64,000 nucleotides of DNA from Thiomicrospira sp. WB1 (GTDB lineage: Bacteria; Pseudomonadota; Gammaproteobacteria; Thiomicrospirales; Thiomicrospiraceae): the NCBI RefSeq assembly GCF_001507535.1, contig NZ_LQBN01000003.1, forward strand, positions 310,001 to 374,000, in the 5' to 3' direction. Shown piece after piece: positions 1 through 10,280 of the stretch (within the stretch, counting starts at the first letter, position 1; every line of letters begins with the position of its first letter). Position numbers and translations under genes: made by a program. The notes below the pieces were generated by a model. It was not told the DNA's origin. It did no database searches and saw only the letters and a list, made by a program, of their open reading frames with translations.

Positions 1-896
1 TGGACATTTGTGATGGCAACATGCAGGAAGGCTCGTTCCGTGTGGATTCCAACGTATCCATCCATAAGCCGGGCACGCCATTTGGCACGCGCGCCGAGCT
101 GAAAAACATCAACTCGTTTCGGTTTATTGAGCAGGCGATTGAATTTGAGGTGGCCCGTCAGATCGAGATTCTCGAGTCAGGTGGTGAGGTCGTGCAGGAA
201 ACACGGCTTTATGACCCGGAGCGCAATGAAACGCGCTCCATGCGGGAAAAAGAAGAAGCCAACGATTACCGCTACTTTCCGTGCCCGGATCTGTTGCCGG
301 TTGTGATTGAGCAGGCGGACATTGAGCGCGAAGCCGAAGCCATGCCCGAGTTGCCGGATGCCAAGCGAGCGCGTTATCAGCAGAACTGGGGCTTGTCCGA
401 GGACGATGCCCAGGTGTTGACCGCCTCGCGTGCGATGTCGGACTACTTTGAAACCTTGGTGGATCTGACCGGTGAAGCCAAAAAAGCCGCCAACTGGCTC
501 ATGGGCGATTTGTCCAAGGCTCTGAATCAGGCAGGCTTGCGCATCGACCAATCACCGGTGACGGCTAAAATGTTGGCCGGGCTGATGGCGCGCGTGGATG
601 ATGGCACCATCTCCGGCAAAATGGCCAAACAGGTCTTCAGTGCCATGTGGGACGGTGAAGGCCATGCCGATGAGGTCATTGAGGCCAAGGGGCTGAAGCA
701 GATCACCGACGAAGGTGCGATCACCGAAATGGTGGACCAGGTGCTGGCCGATCACCCGGATCAGGTAGCGGCCTATCAAGGCGGACAGGAAAAAATGCTG
801 GGCTTCTTTGTGGGACAGGTGATGAAAGCCTCCAAGGGTCAGGCGAACCCGGCGCAGGTCAACGCTGTGCTGAAAGCACGTTTGGCGCAATCCTGA
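1..896 (+). CDS. gatB: Asp/Glu-tRNA(Asn/Gln) amidotransferase subunit B, C-terminal part
   Basis: The gene enters from the left edge; the first complete codon is at 3 and the stop is at 894-896. The visible 298 residues begin at the conserved [10 protein letters not shown] segment, followed by the [18 protein letters not shown] block typical of GatB, and end with the helical C-terminal tail domain that binds tRNA. GatB is the kinase and tRNA-binding subunit of GatCAB, which converts misacylated Glu-tRNA(Gln) or Asp-tRNA(Asn) to the amidated forms in the cytoplasm. The N-terminal half, and probably gatA and gatC, lie to the left. The frame is intact. A copy of the recurring 12-bp palindrome follows 24 bp after the stop. 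Confidence 0.97.
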   Translation, partial: DICDGNMQEGSFRVDSNVSIHKPGTPFGTRAELKNINSFRFIEQAIEFEVARQIEILESGGEVVQETRLYDPERNETRSMREKEEANDYRYFPCPDLLPVVIEQADIEREAEAMPELPDAKRARYQQNWGLSEDDAQVLTASRAMSDYFETLVDLTGEAKKAANWLMGDLSKALNQAGLRIDQSPVTAKMLAGLMARVDDGTISGKMAKQVFSAMWDGEGHADEVIEAKGLKQITDEGAITEMVDQVLADHPDQVAAYQGGQEKMLGFFVGQVMKASKGQANPAQVNAVLKARLAQS

Positions 897-919
897 TGGC
901 AAGGTTTTCCCAACTTTTT

Positions 920-931
920 ACCAGGCCTGGT
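920..931. repeat. Recurring palindrome ACCAGGCCTGGT, copy 1
   Basis: Perfect 12-bp palindrome 24 bp after the gatB stop, flanked by a T run on the left and GAAAA on the right. No long T tract follows, so it is not an obvious complete terminator. It belongs to the family described in the findings. Confidence 0.85.
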
Positions 932-960
932 GAAAAGTCGGGATTTGCCTTCATTAAAAC

Positions 961-988
961 TTGAATCCCGATAAAAAATCTTTATATT
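961..988 (+). promoter_or_regulatory. Candidate sigma70 promoter of htpX
   Basis: TTGAAT (961-966), 16-bp spacer, TATATT (983-988), about 87 bp before the htpX ATG. The -35 region reads CTTGAAT, which resembles a sigma32 -35, and htpX is heat-inducible in other proteobacteria, but no matching CCCCAT-type -10 is seen. Recognised by eye only. Confidence 0.4.
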
Positions 989-1074
989 AAACTCAGTTGA
1001 GGCAGTGAAATGGGAGAGAGTTCCATTAGGCTGTCTGCTGACTTGAATCAACGTTACCCTGGAGGTTTCAACGC

Positions 1075-1971
1075 ATGAAACGCATTGGCTTGTTTCTTTT
1101 AACCAACATTGCCGTCCTGGCCGTGGCCATGATTACTCTCAACCTGTTGGGGGTCGGCAGCTACATGCAGGGCACCAGTCTGGATCTGGGCAATCTCTTT
1201 GCTTTTGCTCTGGTATTTGGTTTTGCCGGGTCGTTTGTGTCCCTGGCCATGTCCAAATGGATGGCCAAAATGGCGACCGGTGCCAAGGTCATTGAGGAGC
1301 CTCGCACTCAGGATGAGCGCTGGTTGCTGGAAACCGTGCACCGTCAGGCGCAAAAAGCCGGGATCAAAACCCCGGAAGTGGCGATTTATGATGCGCCGGA
1401 ACCGAATGCGTTTGCCACAGGTATGACCAAGAACAAGTCAATGGTGGCGGTGTCCACTGGCTTGATGCGCGCCATGACGCAAAACGAAGTCGAAGCGGTT
1501 CTGGGGCATGAGGTGGCGCACGTGGCCAACGGCGACATGGTGACCATGGCCTTGTTGCAGGGCGTGCTTAACACCTTCGTCATTTTCTTTGCCAAAATCG
1601 CGGCGTTTATCGTGGATCGCATGATTCTCAAAAACGAAGAAGGGGGGCACAGTCTGGCTTTCATCGTGGTCGACATTGTGGCCCAGATTCTGTTGGGCAT
1701 TCTGGCCAGCATCATCGCCATGTGGTTCTCGCGCTATCGCGAGTTTCATGCCGACAAAGGCGGGGCCTATCTGGCAGGCAAGGAAAACATGATCGCGGCG
1801 TTGCAGCGCCTGCAGAGCATGCAGCCAGGTCAGTTGCCGGATCAGATGGCCGCGTTTGGTATCTCGGCGGCGCCGTCAAGCTTTGGCGATCTGTTCCGCT
1901 CCCACCCGCCGCTGGAAGATCGCATCGCCGCCCTGCAGAATACGCCGCAGGAAAAGCTCAAAGTGGCGTAA
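1075..1971 (+). CDS. htpX: Membrane zinc metalloprotease HtpX
   Basis: 298 residues, the usual HtpX length. Two N-terminal membrane segments (about 5-26 and 38-58) precede the M48 peptidase domain. The zinc motif HEVAH is at residues 145-149, and two more membrane helices (about 160-180 and 193-213) follow, then the second zinc-ligand region around REFHADKGG. HtpX degrades damaged or misassembled inner-membrane proteins alongside FtsH. The ATG has a strong GGAGG ribosome-binding site. It appears monocistronic, with its own promoter-like sequence upstream and a strong hairpin terminator shared with convergent sufE downstream. Confidence 0.97.
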   Translation: MKRIGLFLLTNIAVLAVAMITLNLLGVGSYMQGTSLDLGNLFAFALVFGFAGSFVSLAMSKWMAKMATGAKVIEEPRTQDERWLLETVHRQAQKAGIKTPEVAIYDAPEPNAFATGMTKNKSMVAVSTGLMRAMTQNEVEAVLGHEVAHVANGDMVTMALLQGVLNTFVIFFAKIAAFIVDRMILKNEEGGHSLAFIVVDIVAQILLGILASIIAMWFSRYREFHADKGGAYLAGKENMIAALQRLQSMQPGQLPDQMAAFGISAAPSSFGDLFRSHPPLEDRIAALQNTPQEKLKVA

Positions 1972-1997
1972 GCCGCAAGAGGGTTTTTTAAGCGAAT

Positions 1998-2024
1998 AAA
2001 AAAGGGCCGAATGGCCCTTTTTTT
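1998..2024. terminator. Bidirectional rho-independent terminator between htpX and sufE
   Basis: A-tract, GGGCC, GAAT loop, GGCCC, T-tract. It works in both directions, serving the convergent htpX and sufE genes. Confidence 0.9.
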
Positions 2025-2052
2025 GTGTCGGTCATTGATTGAGCCGAAACGA

Positions 2053-2493
2053 TTAAGGGGTCGTGCGGCGGGCTTCGGCCTCGGCTTTGATGCGCTTGAT
2101 CATGTGATAAAGCCCGGTCGATCGATTGGGTGAGAGTTGCTGCAGCAGTCCGATCTCTCCCAGGAAGTCCAGCGGCGCGTTGACGATTTCTTCGGGCGTG
2201 CGGCCGTTATAGACCTTAAGCAAGAGGGCGATGAGACCGGAAACGATCGCGGCGTCGCTTTTGGCCTGCATGTAAAGACGCCCGTCTTTTTCCTCGATGG
2301 CTAGCCAGACTTGCGACTGGCAGCCATGAATGCGGTTGGCCTCGGTTTGAGTGTCTTCCGGCATCTTGGGCAGTGTTTTGCCCATGTCTATCAGGTACTT
2401 GTAGCGGTCCTTCCAGTTGTCAAAGTGAGTGAAACGTTTGACCAGGTCGGCCTGTACGGCTTCGATGGATTGTTCCGGTGGGGTAAGGTCCAT
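2053..2493 (-). CDS. sufE: SufE-family cysteine desulfuration protein
   Basis: 146 residues, standard SufE/CsdE length. The signature RIHGCQSQVWL holds the cysteine that accepts persulfide sulfur from a SufS/CsdA-type cysteine desulfurase for iron-sulfur cluster assembly in the cytoplasm. The N-terminal DLVKRFTHFDNWKDRYKYLIDMG block is typical of the family. No desulfurase gene is adjacent, so whether it partners SufS or CsdA cannot be told here. It is convergent with htpX and divergent from the hydrolase gene at 2651. Confidence 0.93.
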   Translation of the reverse strand: MDLTPPEQSIEAVQADLVKRFTHFDNWKDRYKYLIDMGKTLPKMPEDTQTEANRIHGCQSQVWLAIEEKDGRLYMQAKSDAAIVSGLIALLLKVYNGRTPEEIVNAPLDFLGEIGLLQQLSPNRSTGLYHMIKRIKAEAEARRTTP

Positions 2494-2650
2494 GGTCGCT
2501 CCCTTATTTTCAGAACACTCATTTTACCAAAGAGTCCGAGCCAAGGCAGCGCTTCCCAGATTTTTGTGCAGTCTTTGACTGTACAAGCGCGCGCGTTTGG
2601 CTATACTGTTGAACGTTTTATGACAGTCACATTTTTTACAGGAGAATGCT

Positions 2651-3655
2651 ATGCCTTCGCAAAGTCGTCGTCAGTTTTTACGCAACGCGCTGGGTTTGTC
2701 GGCCGGTCTGATCGGTGCTTCGGCGTTGAACCCGCTTTACGCCGAAGAATTGGCGGAGTTTAAAGGCCCCGCCGTCCCCGATGTGGAGGCTGTTCAGGCT
2801 TCCAAGCGGGTGTATTATGTGCCCGCGATGGGGCCGCACCCCACGCCGGACAATTATGCATTCTTTTCCAACCCCAACTTTATTGTGACTGAAAAAGGCG
2901 TGGTGGTGGTCGACACCGGCAGTTCGGTGCAAATCGGGGAAATGATTTTGCGCCAGATCAAAAAAGTCACCGACAAGCCGGTGATCAAGGTGATCAATAC
3001 GCATGAGCACGGCGACCACTGGTTGGGCAACCATGCTTTCGTTCAAGCCTATCCGGATGTGGAAATTTACGCTCACCCCAATTGCCGCAAGCGCCTAAAA
3101 AGCGGTCAGGATGAATTCTGGTTTAACTTCATGCAAACCAACAGTGATAATAAAATCACGGGCACGGTGATGACTCTGCCAGATCAGGAACTGACAGGCG
3201 GTGAAGTCTGGGAGTTGGGGGATACCACCTTGAAAATTCACTATTTCGGTAAAGTGCATACCGCGTCTGATCTGACGGTGGAAGTGGTGGAAGACAAAAC
3301 CATGGTCATGGGCGACACCGTGATGCGTCGGATTGCGAACATGGCGGATGGCTCCTTCCAGGGGACCATTGATGCTCTGAAGCAGGTCAAAGCCATGAAT
3401 CTGGAAACGTTTGTGCCCATGCACGGCGCGCACGATGACATTGGTCTGATTGAAGACGGTTTGAACTTTATGGAGCTGCTTTACATGCGAGTGGGTGAGT
3501 TGTACGACGAAGGCTTGTCTGATTATGAAATGAAGCCGATCATCATGGATGAGCCGTTTATGAAGGATGTGGCCAGCCAGTGGCCGGGCTATGAAGACAC
3601 CTTGGGCACCTTTATCAGTGTGGCCATGCAAGAGTATGAAATGAGCCTGTTCTGA
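2651..3655 (+). CDS. Tat-exported metallo-beta-lactamase-fold hydrolase
   Basis: 334 residues. The N-terminus has a twin-arginine signal (SRRQFLR, hydrophobic stretch, cleavage near LYAEE), so the folded enzyme is probably periplasmic. The MBL metal motif HEHGDH is present at about residues 118-123, with further ligands in the GKVHTASD, MGDT and MHGAHDD segments, so a dinuclear metal site looks complete. The substrate is not evident; the family includes hydrolases tied to quinoprotein and sulfur-oxidation systems as well as lactamase-like and glyoxalase-like enzymes. AGGAG precedes the ATG. It is a single-gene unit ended by an unusual palindrome-containing terminator. Confidence 0.88.
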   Translation: MPSQSRRQFLRNALGLSAGLIGASALNPLYAEELAEFKGPAVPDVEAVQASKRVYYVPAMGPHPTPDNYAFFSNPNFIVTEKGVVVVDTGSSVQIGEMILRQIKKVTDKPVIKVINTHEHGDHWLGNHAFVQAYPDVEIYAHPNCRKRLKSGQDEFWFNFMQTNSDNKITGTVMTLPDQELTGGEVWELGDTTLKIHYFGKVHTASDLTVEVVEDKTMVMGDTVMRRIANMADGSFQGTIDALKQVKAMNLETFVPMHGAHDDIGLIEDGLNFMELLYMRVGELYDEGLSDYEMKPIIMDEPFMKDVASQWPGYEDTLGTFISVAMQEYEMSLF

Positions 3656-3682
3656 TTCAGCGCGACTGTCTTGCCATTAAAC

Positions 3683-3721
3683 CCCCGTTTTCACCAGGCC
3701 TGGTGAAAACGGGGTTTTTTT
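3683..3721 (+). terminator. Rho-independent terminator built around the recurring palindrome
   Basis: The 12-bp palindrome forms the core of a 32-bp perfect inverted repeat whose outer arms are CCCCG and CGGGG. A run of seven T follows. It terminates the hydrolase gene on the plus strand and shows that at least one palindrome copy lies in a working hairpin. Confidence 0.9.
3693..3704. repeat. Recurring palindrome ACCAGGCCTGGT, copy 2
   Basis: Perfect copy, 38 bp after the hydrolase stop, embedded in the terminator at 3683-3721. Confidence 0.9.
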
Positions 3722-3773
3722 ATGTCGGGATTTAGCTGGGCGTTGCGTTCAGGTCTCTGAGTTCAGGGCGGCC

Positions 3774-4613
3774 TCAGGCGAGAAAGTCCAGCACTTTATC
3801 CAGTCCGCCGTAATTGAGGCTGACGTCGGCCTGTGCCTGCACGGCCGGTTTGGCATGGTAGGCAATGCTGAGCCCGGCGGCGTGCATCATTTTGAGGTCA
3901 TTGGCGCCATCACCGATGGCGATGGTCTGCCGGCAGTCGATTTGGTATTGTGCACAGAGCGATGTCAGAAACGTCGCTTTGGCCTCAGCGCCGACAATGG
4001 CCCCTTTGACCCGGCCGGTCAGGCGGTCATCCATCACTTCCAGCACATTGGCCTGGGTATGATCCAGTTTTAGCCGGTCTTTGAGGCGATCGGTGAAATA
4101 AGTGAAACCGCCGGACACCAGAGCGAACGCAATGTTCCGGGCCTTGAGGCCGTCAATCCAGGCTTCGGCACCGGGGTTGAGAAACAGCCGTTCCTGCATG
4201 ACTCGGTCGAGTGCTTGCGTTTCCAGTCCTTCCAGCAGGGCAACACGCTCCGTCAGCGACTCTTCGAATTTGAGTTCGCCGCGCATGGCCGCCTCAGTGA
4301 TGGCTGCCACCTGCGGCTTGATCCCCAGCATGTCGGCAATTTCATCCACGCACTCAATGCCGATCAGGGTGGAGTCCATATCGCTGATCAGAAGCCTGAC
4401 GGCCTGAGCATCAAAGCTCTCCGGGAGCAGGTTAAGATCCAGTTGCCATGCTTGTGACAGGCTGTGACAGGCATCAGTGAGCGCGTCCTTTGGCATTGTG
4501 CTGGTGAGGCGAAAATGGTTGGCCTGGGCCACTGGCGCGGTGCCAAAGGTGTCAGTCAGGCGTGACAGCTGAGCATCGGTAAGAGTCGGGGTATGAATGA
4601 CGATGGTAGACAT
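3774..4613 (-). CDS. serB: Phosphoserine phosphatase SerB
   Basis: 279 residues. An N-terminal region (about 1-65) resembles the small regulatory domain of proteobacterial SerB. The HAD-type phosphatase domain follows: DMDSTLIGIECVDEIAD carries the nucleophile aspartate, LVSGGFTYF is motif II, and GDGANDLKMM is motif IV. It catalyses the last step of L-serine synthesis, phosphoserine to serine. Three bases separate its start from the stop of the upstream RDD gene, so the two form one minus-strand operon. Confidence 0.96.
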   Translation of the reverse strand: MSTIVIHTPTLTDAQLSRLTDTFGTAPVAQANHFRLTSTMPKDALTDACHSLSQAWQLDLNLLPESFDAQAVRLLISDMDSTLIGIECVDEIADMLGIKPQVAAITEAAMRGELKFEESLTERVALLEGLETQALDRVMQERLFLNPGAEAWIDGLKARNIAFALVSGGFTYFTDRLKDRLKLDHTQANVLEVMDDRLTGRVKGAIVGAEAKATFLTSLCAQYQIDCRQTIAIGDGANDLKMMHAAGLSIAYHAKPAVQAQADVSLNYGGLDKVLDFLA

Positions 4614-4616
4614 GAA

Positions 4617-5030
4617 TCAGTTCTCGGGGTTGATGGCGCTAAGCGGTAAAATACGGGTGCCGCTGAGATGGTCCTGGAGGGTGCGTTTCATGGGCGTGAA
4701 CAGACCGATCCAGCCGATCCAGAACAACAGTATCCCGGCCAGAAAACGCAGGTTGGCCTGATAGCGTGGCATCAGGTAGTGATCATTGCGAACCAGTGCC
4801 AGACGCCAGACGCGCAACCCGGGCGTCTGGCCGTTCTGCGTCCAGAAATAGGTCAGGTAAAGATAGGTCAGGCCAATGAGATAGGCTTGAAAACCGACCA
4901 GTGCATAAGGGTTGCGCTGAAAGTCCTCGCCTTGCCAGATCACGAATGGGAGCGCGCCCGCCACCCAGATGGCACAAAGCAGCAACAGGTCATAGGCAAA
5001 CGCAAACAGGATCTTTATCGCCAGTGGCAT
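4617..5030 (-). CDS. RDD-family membrane protein
   Basis: 137 residues with three to four hydrophobic segments, including about 5-30, 43-63 and 93-112. The AYDLLLL segment near the N-terminus and NGQTPGLRVWRLALV in the middle match the RDD family. RDD proteins are small inner-membrane proteins of mostly unknown role; some have been linked to ion transport. It is the first gene of a two-gene unit with serB. A TATAAT lies on the minus strand at 5064-5069, but no good -35 is placed at the right distance. Confidence 0.85.
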   Translation of the reverse strand: MPLAIKILFAFAYDLLLLCAIWVAGALPFVIWQGEDFQRNPYALVGFQAYLIGLTYLYLTYFWTQNGQTPGLRVWRLALVRNDHYLMPRYQANLRFLAGILLFWIGWIGLFTPMKRTLQDHLSGTRILPLSAINPEN

Positions 5031-5145
5031 AATGCTAAACTATGGGTTGGTTTAAAACGCAATATTATACTGGTTTCAGGCTGGGGTGTGTCAGCGGTTC
5101 GTATCCTTGGCCCCGGAGTCTGCCAACACAACAGGGAGAAGCAGC

Positions 5146-5811
5146 ATGAATTTGCAGGATGCAGGGTTTAGTCATGCCTGGATGCTGGGCGGTGCGTTGC
5201 TTTATTTGGCGGCACTGGCCTGGAGTGTGCGCACGGCGCCCTGGTACAAAATTGAAGATCGGGAATCCCAGCACGTTTTTCTGGCCACTTCGGTGCTGTT
5301 ATTTTTCTTGTGGTCGGCCGCCGCATCCATCGGCAGCGGCCTGACGTTTCATTTTCTGATGAGCGCTTTGGTCACCATGATGTTTGGACCGCAGTTTGCG
5401 ATCATGGCCGCTTCCCTGGCGTTACTGGGCGTGACTCTGACGGGTGGGGCCGGTCTGCTGATGTTTGGGGTCAACGCTGTCCTGATGGGTGTAATACCGG
5501 TATTGCTGGTTTGGTGGATTGCGCGGCTGGCTTATCTGTACCTTGCACACAACTTTTTTGTGTTTGTGTTGCTCAATGGGTTTTTTGCAGCCGGACTCAG
5601 TGCGTTTGTCACTCTGATGTTGTCGGCGTCTGCCATGTGGTTGAGCGGGGCGCAAACACCGGAAAAGCTTGAGCAATCGTTTTTGCCGTTTATTCCGTTG
5701 ATGGTGATTCCGGAGGGATTTGTCAACGCCATGATCCTGGTGGCGCTGGTCATGATGAAGCCGCAATGGGTCAGCTGTTTCACGGATGAGCAGTACTTGA
5801 ACGGGAAATAA
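5146..5811 (+). CDS. CbiM-like energy-coupling-factor transporter permease
   Basis: 221 residues from the ATG at 5146, chosen because AGGGAG precedes it at good spacing. An in-frame start at 5086 would add 20 residues without a convincing ribosome-binding site. There are six or so hydrophobic helices, with FGVNAVLMGVIP in the middle and IPEGFVNAMIL near the end matching the CbiM-type substrate-binding membrane protein family. Such proteins take up cobalt, nickel or vitamin precursors with ATPase and transmembrane partners, but no partner genes are adjacent, so the substrate is unknown. It is divergent from the RDD-serB operon and convergent with the lipoprotein gene at 5927. Confidence 0.8.
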   Translation: MNLQDAGFSHAWMLGGALLYLAALAWSVRTAPWYKIEDRESQHVFLATSVLLFFLWSAAASIGSGLTFHFLMSALVTMMFGPQFAIMAASLALLGVTLTGGAGLLMFGVNAVLMGVIPVLLVWWIARLAYLYLAHNFFVFVLLNGFFAAGLSAFVTLMLSASAMWLSGAQTPEKLEQSFLPFIPLMVIPEGFVNAMILVALVMMKPQWVSCFTDEQYLNGK

Positions 5812-5880
5812 AAGGAAAAAGTGCGCCGGGTGATTTTTAGCGCATTCTAATCTCTATGCAGACTAGGTTGTTTGGGCACA

Positions 5881-5906
5881 AAAAAACCGGCCGAAGCCGG
5901 TTTTTC
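5881..5906. terminator. Bidirectional terminator between permease and lipoprotein genes
   Basis: AAAAACCGGC, CGAA loop, GCCGGTTTTT: a stable tetraloop hairpin with A and T tracts, serving both convergent genes. Confidence 0.92.
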
Positions 5907-5926
5907 AGTTCGTACGCCAGTGGTGT

Positions 5927-6259
5927 TTATTTCAACCAAGCTGGCTCAGTTGACGCATGAGCCTGAGTTTGACGTACTTCCGCACGGGCTGACTTCAGGG
6001 CTTCTTTGGCGTACTTCATTGCCGCTGCGTCGTCACCTTTTTTCTTGGCTTCTTCGGCTTTGGCCATATAGTGATCAACGTATGGCTTTTTCATTTTTTT
6101 CTGTTTCCACACATTGCCGTTTTCTTTGGCAATGGCGTGCTGTGCAGCCGCTTCTGCCATCACACCGTTATAGGTGGACAGATCGTTGGACTGCATGTTG
6201 GCACACGCACCCAGTGTCAGGGAAGCGGCAACGGCTGCGGCTGTGAATAATTTCTTCAT
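5927..6259 (-). CDS. Small lipoprotein resembling SoxXA-binding protein
   Basis: 110 residues from the ATG at 6257-6259, which has GGAGG six bases upstream on the minus strand; a start four codons earlier is possible but less well placed. It has a signal peptide with lipobox LGAC. The mature part is Ala/Lys/Glu-rich and helical, with paired motifs AEAAAQHAIAKENGNVW and AKAEEAKKKGDDAAAMKYA. This pattern resembles SAXB/SoxK proteins that associate with SoxXA in thiosulfate oxidation, and also general tetratricopeptide-like small lipoproteins. No sox gene is in the window, so the assignment rests on sequence look alone. Confidence 0.6.
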   Translation of the reverse strand: MKKLFTAAAVAASLTLGACANMQSNDLSTYNGVMAEAAAQHAIAKENGNVWKQKKMKKPYVDHYMAKAEEAKKKGDDAAAMKYAKEALKSARAEVRQTQAHASTEPAWLK

Positions 6260-6398
6260 TGAATCCTCCAAGATTTGAATAAGCTTATTTGTTTTCTCTT
6301 GCGAGACTTATTCTAAACATTACGAATTACGATTGAAAGTAAAAGCCGCCATCTGCGCGGTTTTTTACATTTATCGTATGGGTGTATAACTTATTAAG

Positions 6399-6427
6399 TT
6401 TACCCGGAGGCTGTCAATCTTTATAAT
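6399..6427 (+). promoter_or_regulatory. Candidate sigma70 promoter of guaB
   Basis: TTTACC, 17-bp spacer, TATAAT (6422-6427), the best -10 in the region. It implies a guaB leader of about 165 nt that includes the hairpin at 6523-6544. Confidence 0.5.
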
Positions 6428-6522
6428 GAACGCAATTTTCCAGACCAACGTCTTTATGGGAGCGGTCTTAAGCTTTTTTCATGCGGTAAGTCATTGAAAA
6501 AAGGTTTAAAAGTCGTGTGATG

Positions 6523-6544
6523 CTGTCAGGCCGGGGCCTGACAG
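6523..6544. promoter_or_regulatory. Perfect inverted repeat in guaB leader
   Basis: Ten-base arm CTGTCAGGCC, two G in the centre, then its exact reverse complement, 57 bp before the guaB ATG. No T tract follows. It could be a protein operator or an mRNA leader hairpin; its arms do not match the recurring 12-bp palindrome. Confidence 0.6.
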
Positions 6545-6577
6545 GCACAAGCTTAAAAAATACTGATTGACCCATAA

Positions 6578-8062
<1,485 letters not shown>

Positions 8063-8085
8063 TCATTGACGTGCCTGGTGTTTTG

Positions 8086-8097
8086 ACCAGGCCTGGT
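8086..8097. repeat. Recurring palindrome ACCAGGCCTGGT, copy 3
   Basis: Perfect copy 24 bp after the guaB stop. Flanks TTTTG and CAAAA extend it to a 22-bp perfect palindrome (8081-8102). Confidence 0.9.
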
Positions 8098-8113
8098 CAA
8101 AAATGACCCGGAG

Positions 8114-8147
8114 CGGGCGAACGGACTGACGTTCGCCCGTTTCATTT
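8114..8147 (+). terminator. Hairpin terminator between guaB and guaA
   Basis: Ten-bp stem CGGGCGAACG with a six-base loop, then TTTCATTTT. The interrupted T tract suggests partial termination, which would let some transcripts continue into guaA. Confidence 0.75.
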
Positions 8148-8192
8148 TGACGCTTACCGATTCATCCGTTTGATCACAAAGAGATTTATGCA

Positions 8193-9773
8193 ATGACCCA
8201 GCCCAATATCCACGAACATCGAATTTTAATTCTGGATTTCGGTTCCCAGTACACTCAGTTGATTGCCCGCCGTATCCGTGAAATCGGGGTCTACTGCGAG
8301 GTGGAACCCTGGGATACGGAGCTGGCCACCATCGAGCAGTTCGGGGCTCGCGGGGTCATTTTATCCGGCGGTCCGGAAACCGTGACTGGAGACGATGCGC
8401 CGATTGCCGCGCCCCAGATTTTTGACCTGGGTGTGCCGGTGCTGGGCATTTGTTATGGCATGCAGACCATGGCGGAACAGCTGGGTGGCAAAGTCATTCA
8501 TTCCAGTGAGCATGAATACGGCTATGCACAGGTGCGTGCTCGGGGTCATACCCAGTTGCTGGACAAGATCGAAGACCATGTGACGCCTGAGGGGCATGGC
8601 ATGCTGGATGTCTGGATGTCGCACGGCGACCGGGTGGATCGCATGCCTGAGGGCTTCAAGCTGATGGCTTCGACTGATAATTGCCCCATTGCCGGGATGG
8701 CGGATGAGCAAAAGCATTTTTACGGGATTCAGTTTCACCCGGAGGTGACGCACACACTACAGGGATCGCGTATTCTGGAGCGGTTTGTGGTCGACATATG
8801 CGGGTGTGAAAAACTTTGGACCACCGGTAACATCATTGATGACAGTGTGGCGCGTATTCGCGAAACCGTGGGCAAGGATAAAGTATTGCTGGGCTTGTCC
8901 GGTGGAGTCGACTCTTCGGTGGTGGCGGCCCTGTTGCACAAAGCGATCGGGGATCAATTGACCTGTGTGTTTGTGGATCACGGTCTGCTGCGCTATCAGG
9001 AAGGCGATCAGGTGATGTCGATGTTTGCCGACCACATGGGGATCAAAGTGATTCGTGTGGATGCGGTGGACGCGTTCATGGACAAGCTTGCAGGGGTAGA
9101 AGACCCAGAAGAAAAGCGCAAAATCATCGGCCACAGCTTCATTGAGCTGTTTGATGCCGAGGCTGCCAAATTAACCGAGGTGAACTGGTTGGCGCAAGGC
9201 ACGATTTACCCGGATGTGATCGAGTCGGCGGGTGCCAAGACCGGTAAGGCCAAAGTGATCAAGTCGCATCATAACGTTGGTGGTCTGCCCGACGACATGA
9301 AGCTGACCTTGCTTGAGCCGTTGCGCGAACTGTTTAAAGACGAGGTTCGCAAGCTGGGCGTCGCACTGGGGCTACCTTCGGACATGGTGTATCGTCACCC
9401 CTTCCCGGGACCGGGTCTGGGGGTACGGATTCTGGGCGAAGTCAAAAAAGAATACGCGGACATTTTGCGTTTGGCGGATCACATTTTTATCAGCGAGCTG
9501 CGCGAGGCTGGGCTGTACGATAAGACCTCTCAGGCGTTTGCCGTGTTTTTGCCGGTCAAGTCCGTCGGTGTGGTTGGGGATGCGCGGCGTTATGACTATG
9601 TGGTCGCTTTGCGTGCCGTGGAAACCGTGGACTTTATGACCGCACGCTGGGCGCATTTGCCTTATGACTTCCTGGAAAAAGTTTCCAACCGGATCATCAA
9701 TGAGATTCCGCGGATCACACGCGTGACTTATGACATCTCGAGTAAGCCGCCCGCCACCATTGAGTGGGAGTGA
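8193..9773 (+). CDS. guaA: GMP synthase (glutamine-hydrolysing)
   Basis: 526 residues. The class I glutamine amidotransferase domain at the N-terminus has nucleophile Cys87 in LGICYGMQ and the His/Glu pair in the [10 protein letters not shown] segment. The ATP pyrophosphatase domain has the PP-loop [14 protein letters not shown], and the dimerisation domain ends in the conserved KPPATIEWE. It converts XMP to GMP. The next gene, tadA, begins six bases after the stop, so the two are cotranscribed. Confidence 0.98.
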   Translation: MTQPNIHEHRILILDFGSQYTQLIARRIREIGVYCEVEPWDTELATIEQFGARGVILSGGPETVTGDDAPIAAPQIFDLGVPVLGICYGMQTMAEQLGGKVIHSSEHEYGYAQVRARGHTQLLDKIEDHVTPEGHGMLDVWMSHGDRVDRMPEGFKLMASTDNCPIAGMADEQKHFYGIQFHPEVTHTLQGSRILERFVVDICGCEKLWTTGNIIDDSVARIRETVGKDKVLLGLSGGVDSSVVAALLHKAIGDQLTCVFVDHGLLRYQEGDQVMSMFADHMGIKVIRVDAVDAFMDKLAGVEDPEEKRKIIGHSFIELFDAEAAKLTEVNWLAQGTIYPDVIESAGAKTGKAKVIKSHHNVGGLPDDMKLTLLEPLRELFKDEVRKLGVALGLPSDMVYRHPFPGPGLGVRILGEVKKEYADILRLADHIFISELREAGLYDKTSQAFAVFLPVKSVGVVGDARRYDYVVALRAVETVDFMTARWAHLPYDFLEKVSNRIINEIPRITRVTYDISSKPPATIEWE

Positions 9774-9779
9774 TGGGCT

Positions 9780-10262
9780 TTGAGTGACGTCCGGCCCGAT
9801 TGGGCCAGTGAGCACGACTGGCACTGGATGCAGCGTGCACTGAGCTTGGCTGAGCGTGCCGAACAGGAGGGTGAAGTGCCTGTTGGGGCGGTATTGGTTA
9901 ATGCCGAACAGGTCGAAGTCGCCTGTGGCTGGAATCAGGTCATTCAAAAACATGACCCCAGTGCCCACGCCGAAATCGTGGCGTTGCGCCAGGCTGGCAA
10001 GGCGTTGCAAAACTATCGCTTGCCCGGTCTGACGCTCTACGTCACACTCGAACCTTGCCCAATGTGTGCCACGGCGCTGGTGCATGCGCGCATCAATCGC
10101 TTGGTGATCGCCACCACCGATCCCCGAACCGGAGCAGCCGGCAGCGCCATGGATCTGGTCAATCACTCTGCACTGAATCATCGTATTCCGACTGACATCG
10201 GTCTTTGTCAGACCCAGGCGAGCAACCAGCTTAAATCGTTCTTCCGCGCCAGACGCGCTTAA
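9780..10262 (+). CDS. tadA: tRNA-specific adenosine deaminase TadA
   Basis: 160 residues. Zinc-dependent cytidine-deaminase fold with HAE (zinc ligand and proton-shuttle glutamate) and PCPMC (two zinc-binding cysteines). TadA deaminates A34 to inosine in tRNA(Arg)ACG. The start is a TTG at 9780, chosen because GGGAG lies about nine bases upstream; no in-frame ATG precedes the conserved part at a usable distance. The gene sits six bases after guaA. Confidence 0.93.
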   Translation: MSDVRPDWASEHDWHWMQRALSLAERAEQEGEVPVGAVLVNAEQVEVACGWNQVIQKHDPSAHAEIVALRQAGKALQNYRLPGLTLYVTLEPCPMCATALVHARINRLVIATTDPRTGAAGSAMDLVNHSALNHRIPTDIGLCQTQASNQLKSFFRARRA

Positions 10263-10280
10263 CGCTTCCTTTTTCTCATG

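Noticed and set aside
2575-2607. Promoter TTGACT...TATACT before the MBL-fold hydrolase
   Set aside because: The spacer is 21 bp, too long for a sigma70 promoter.
5031-5145. Riboswitch before the CbiM-like permease
   Set aside because: The leader is only about 80-100 nt, and I could not find a cobalamin, NiCo or TPP core. A covariance-model search would settle it.
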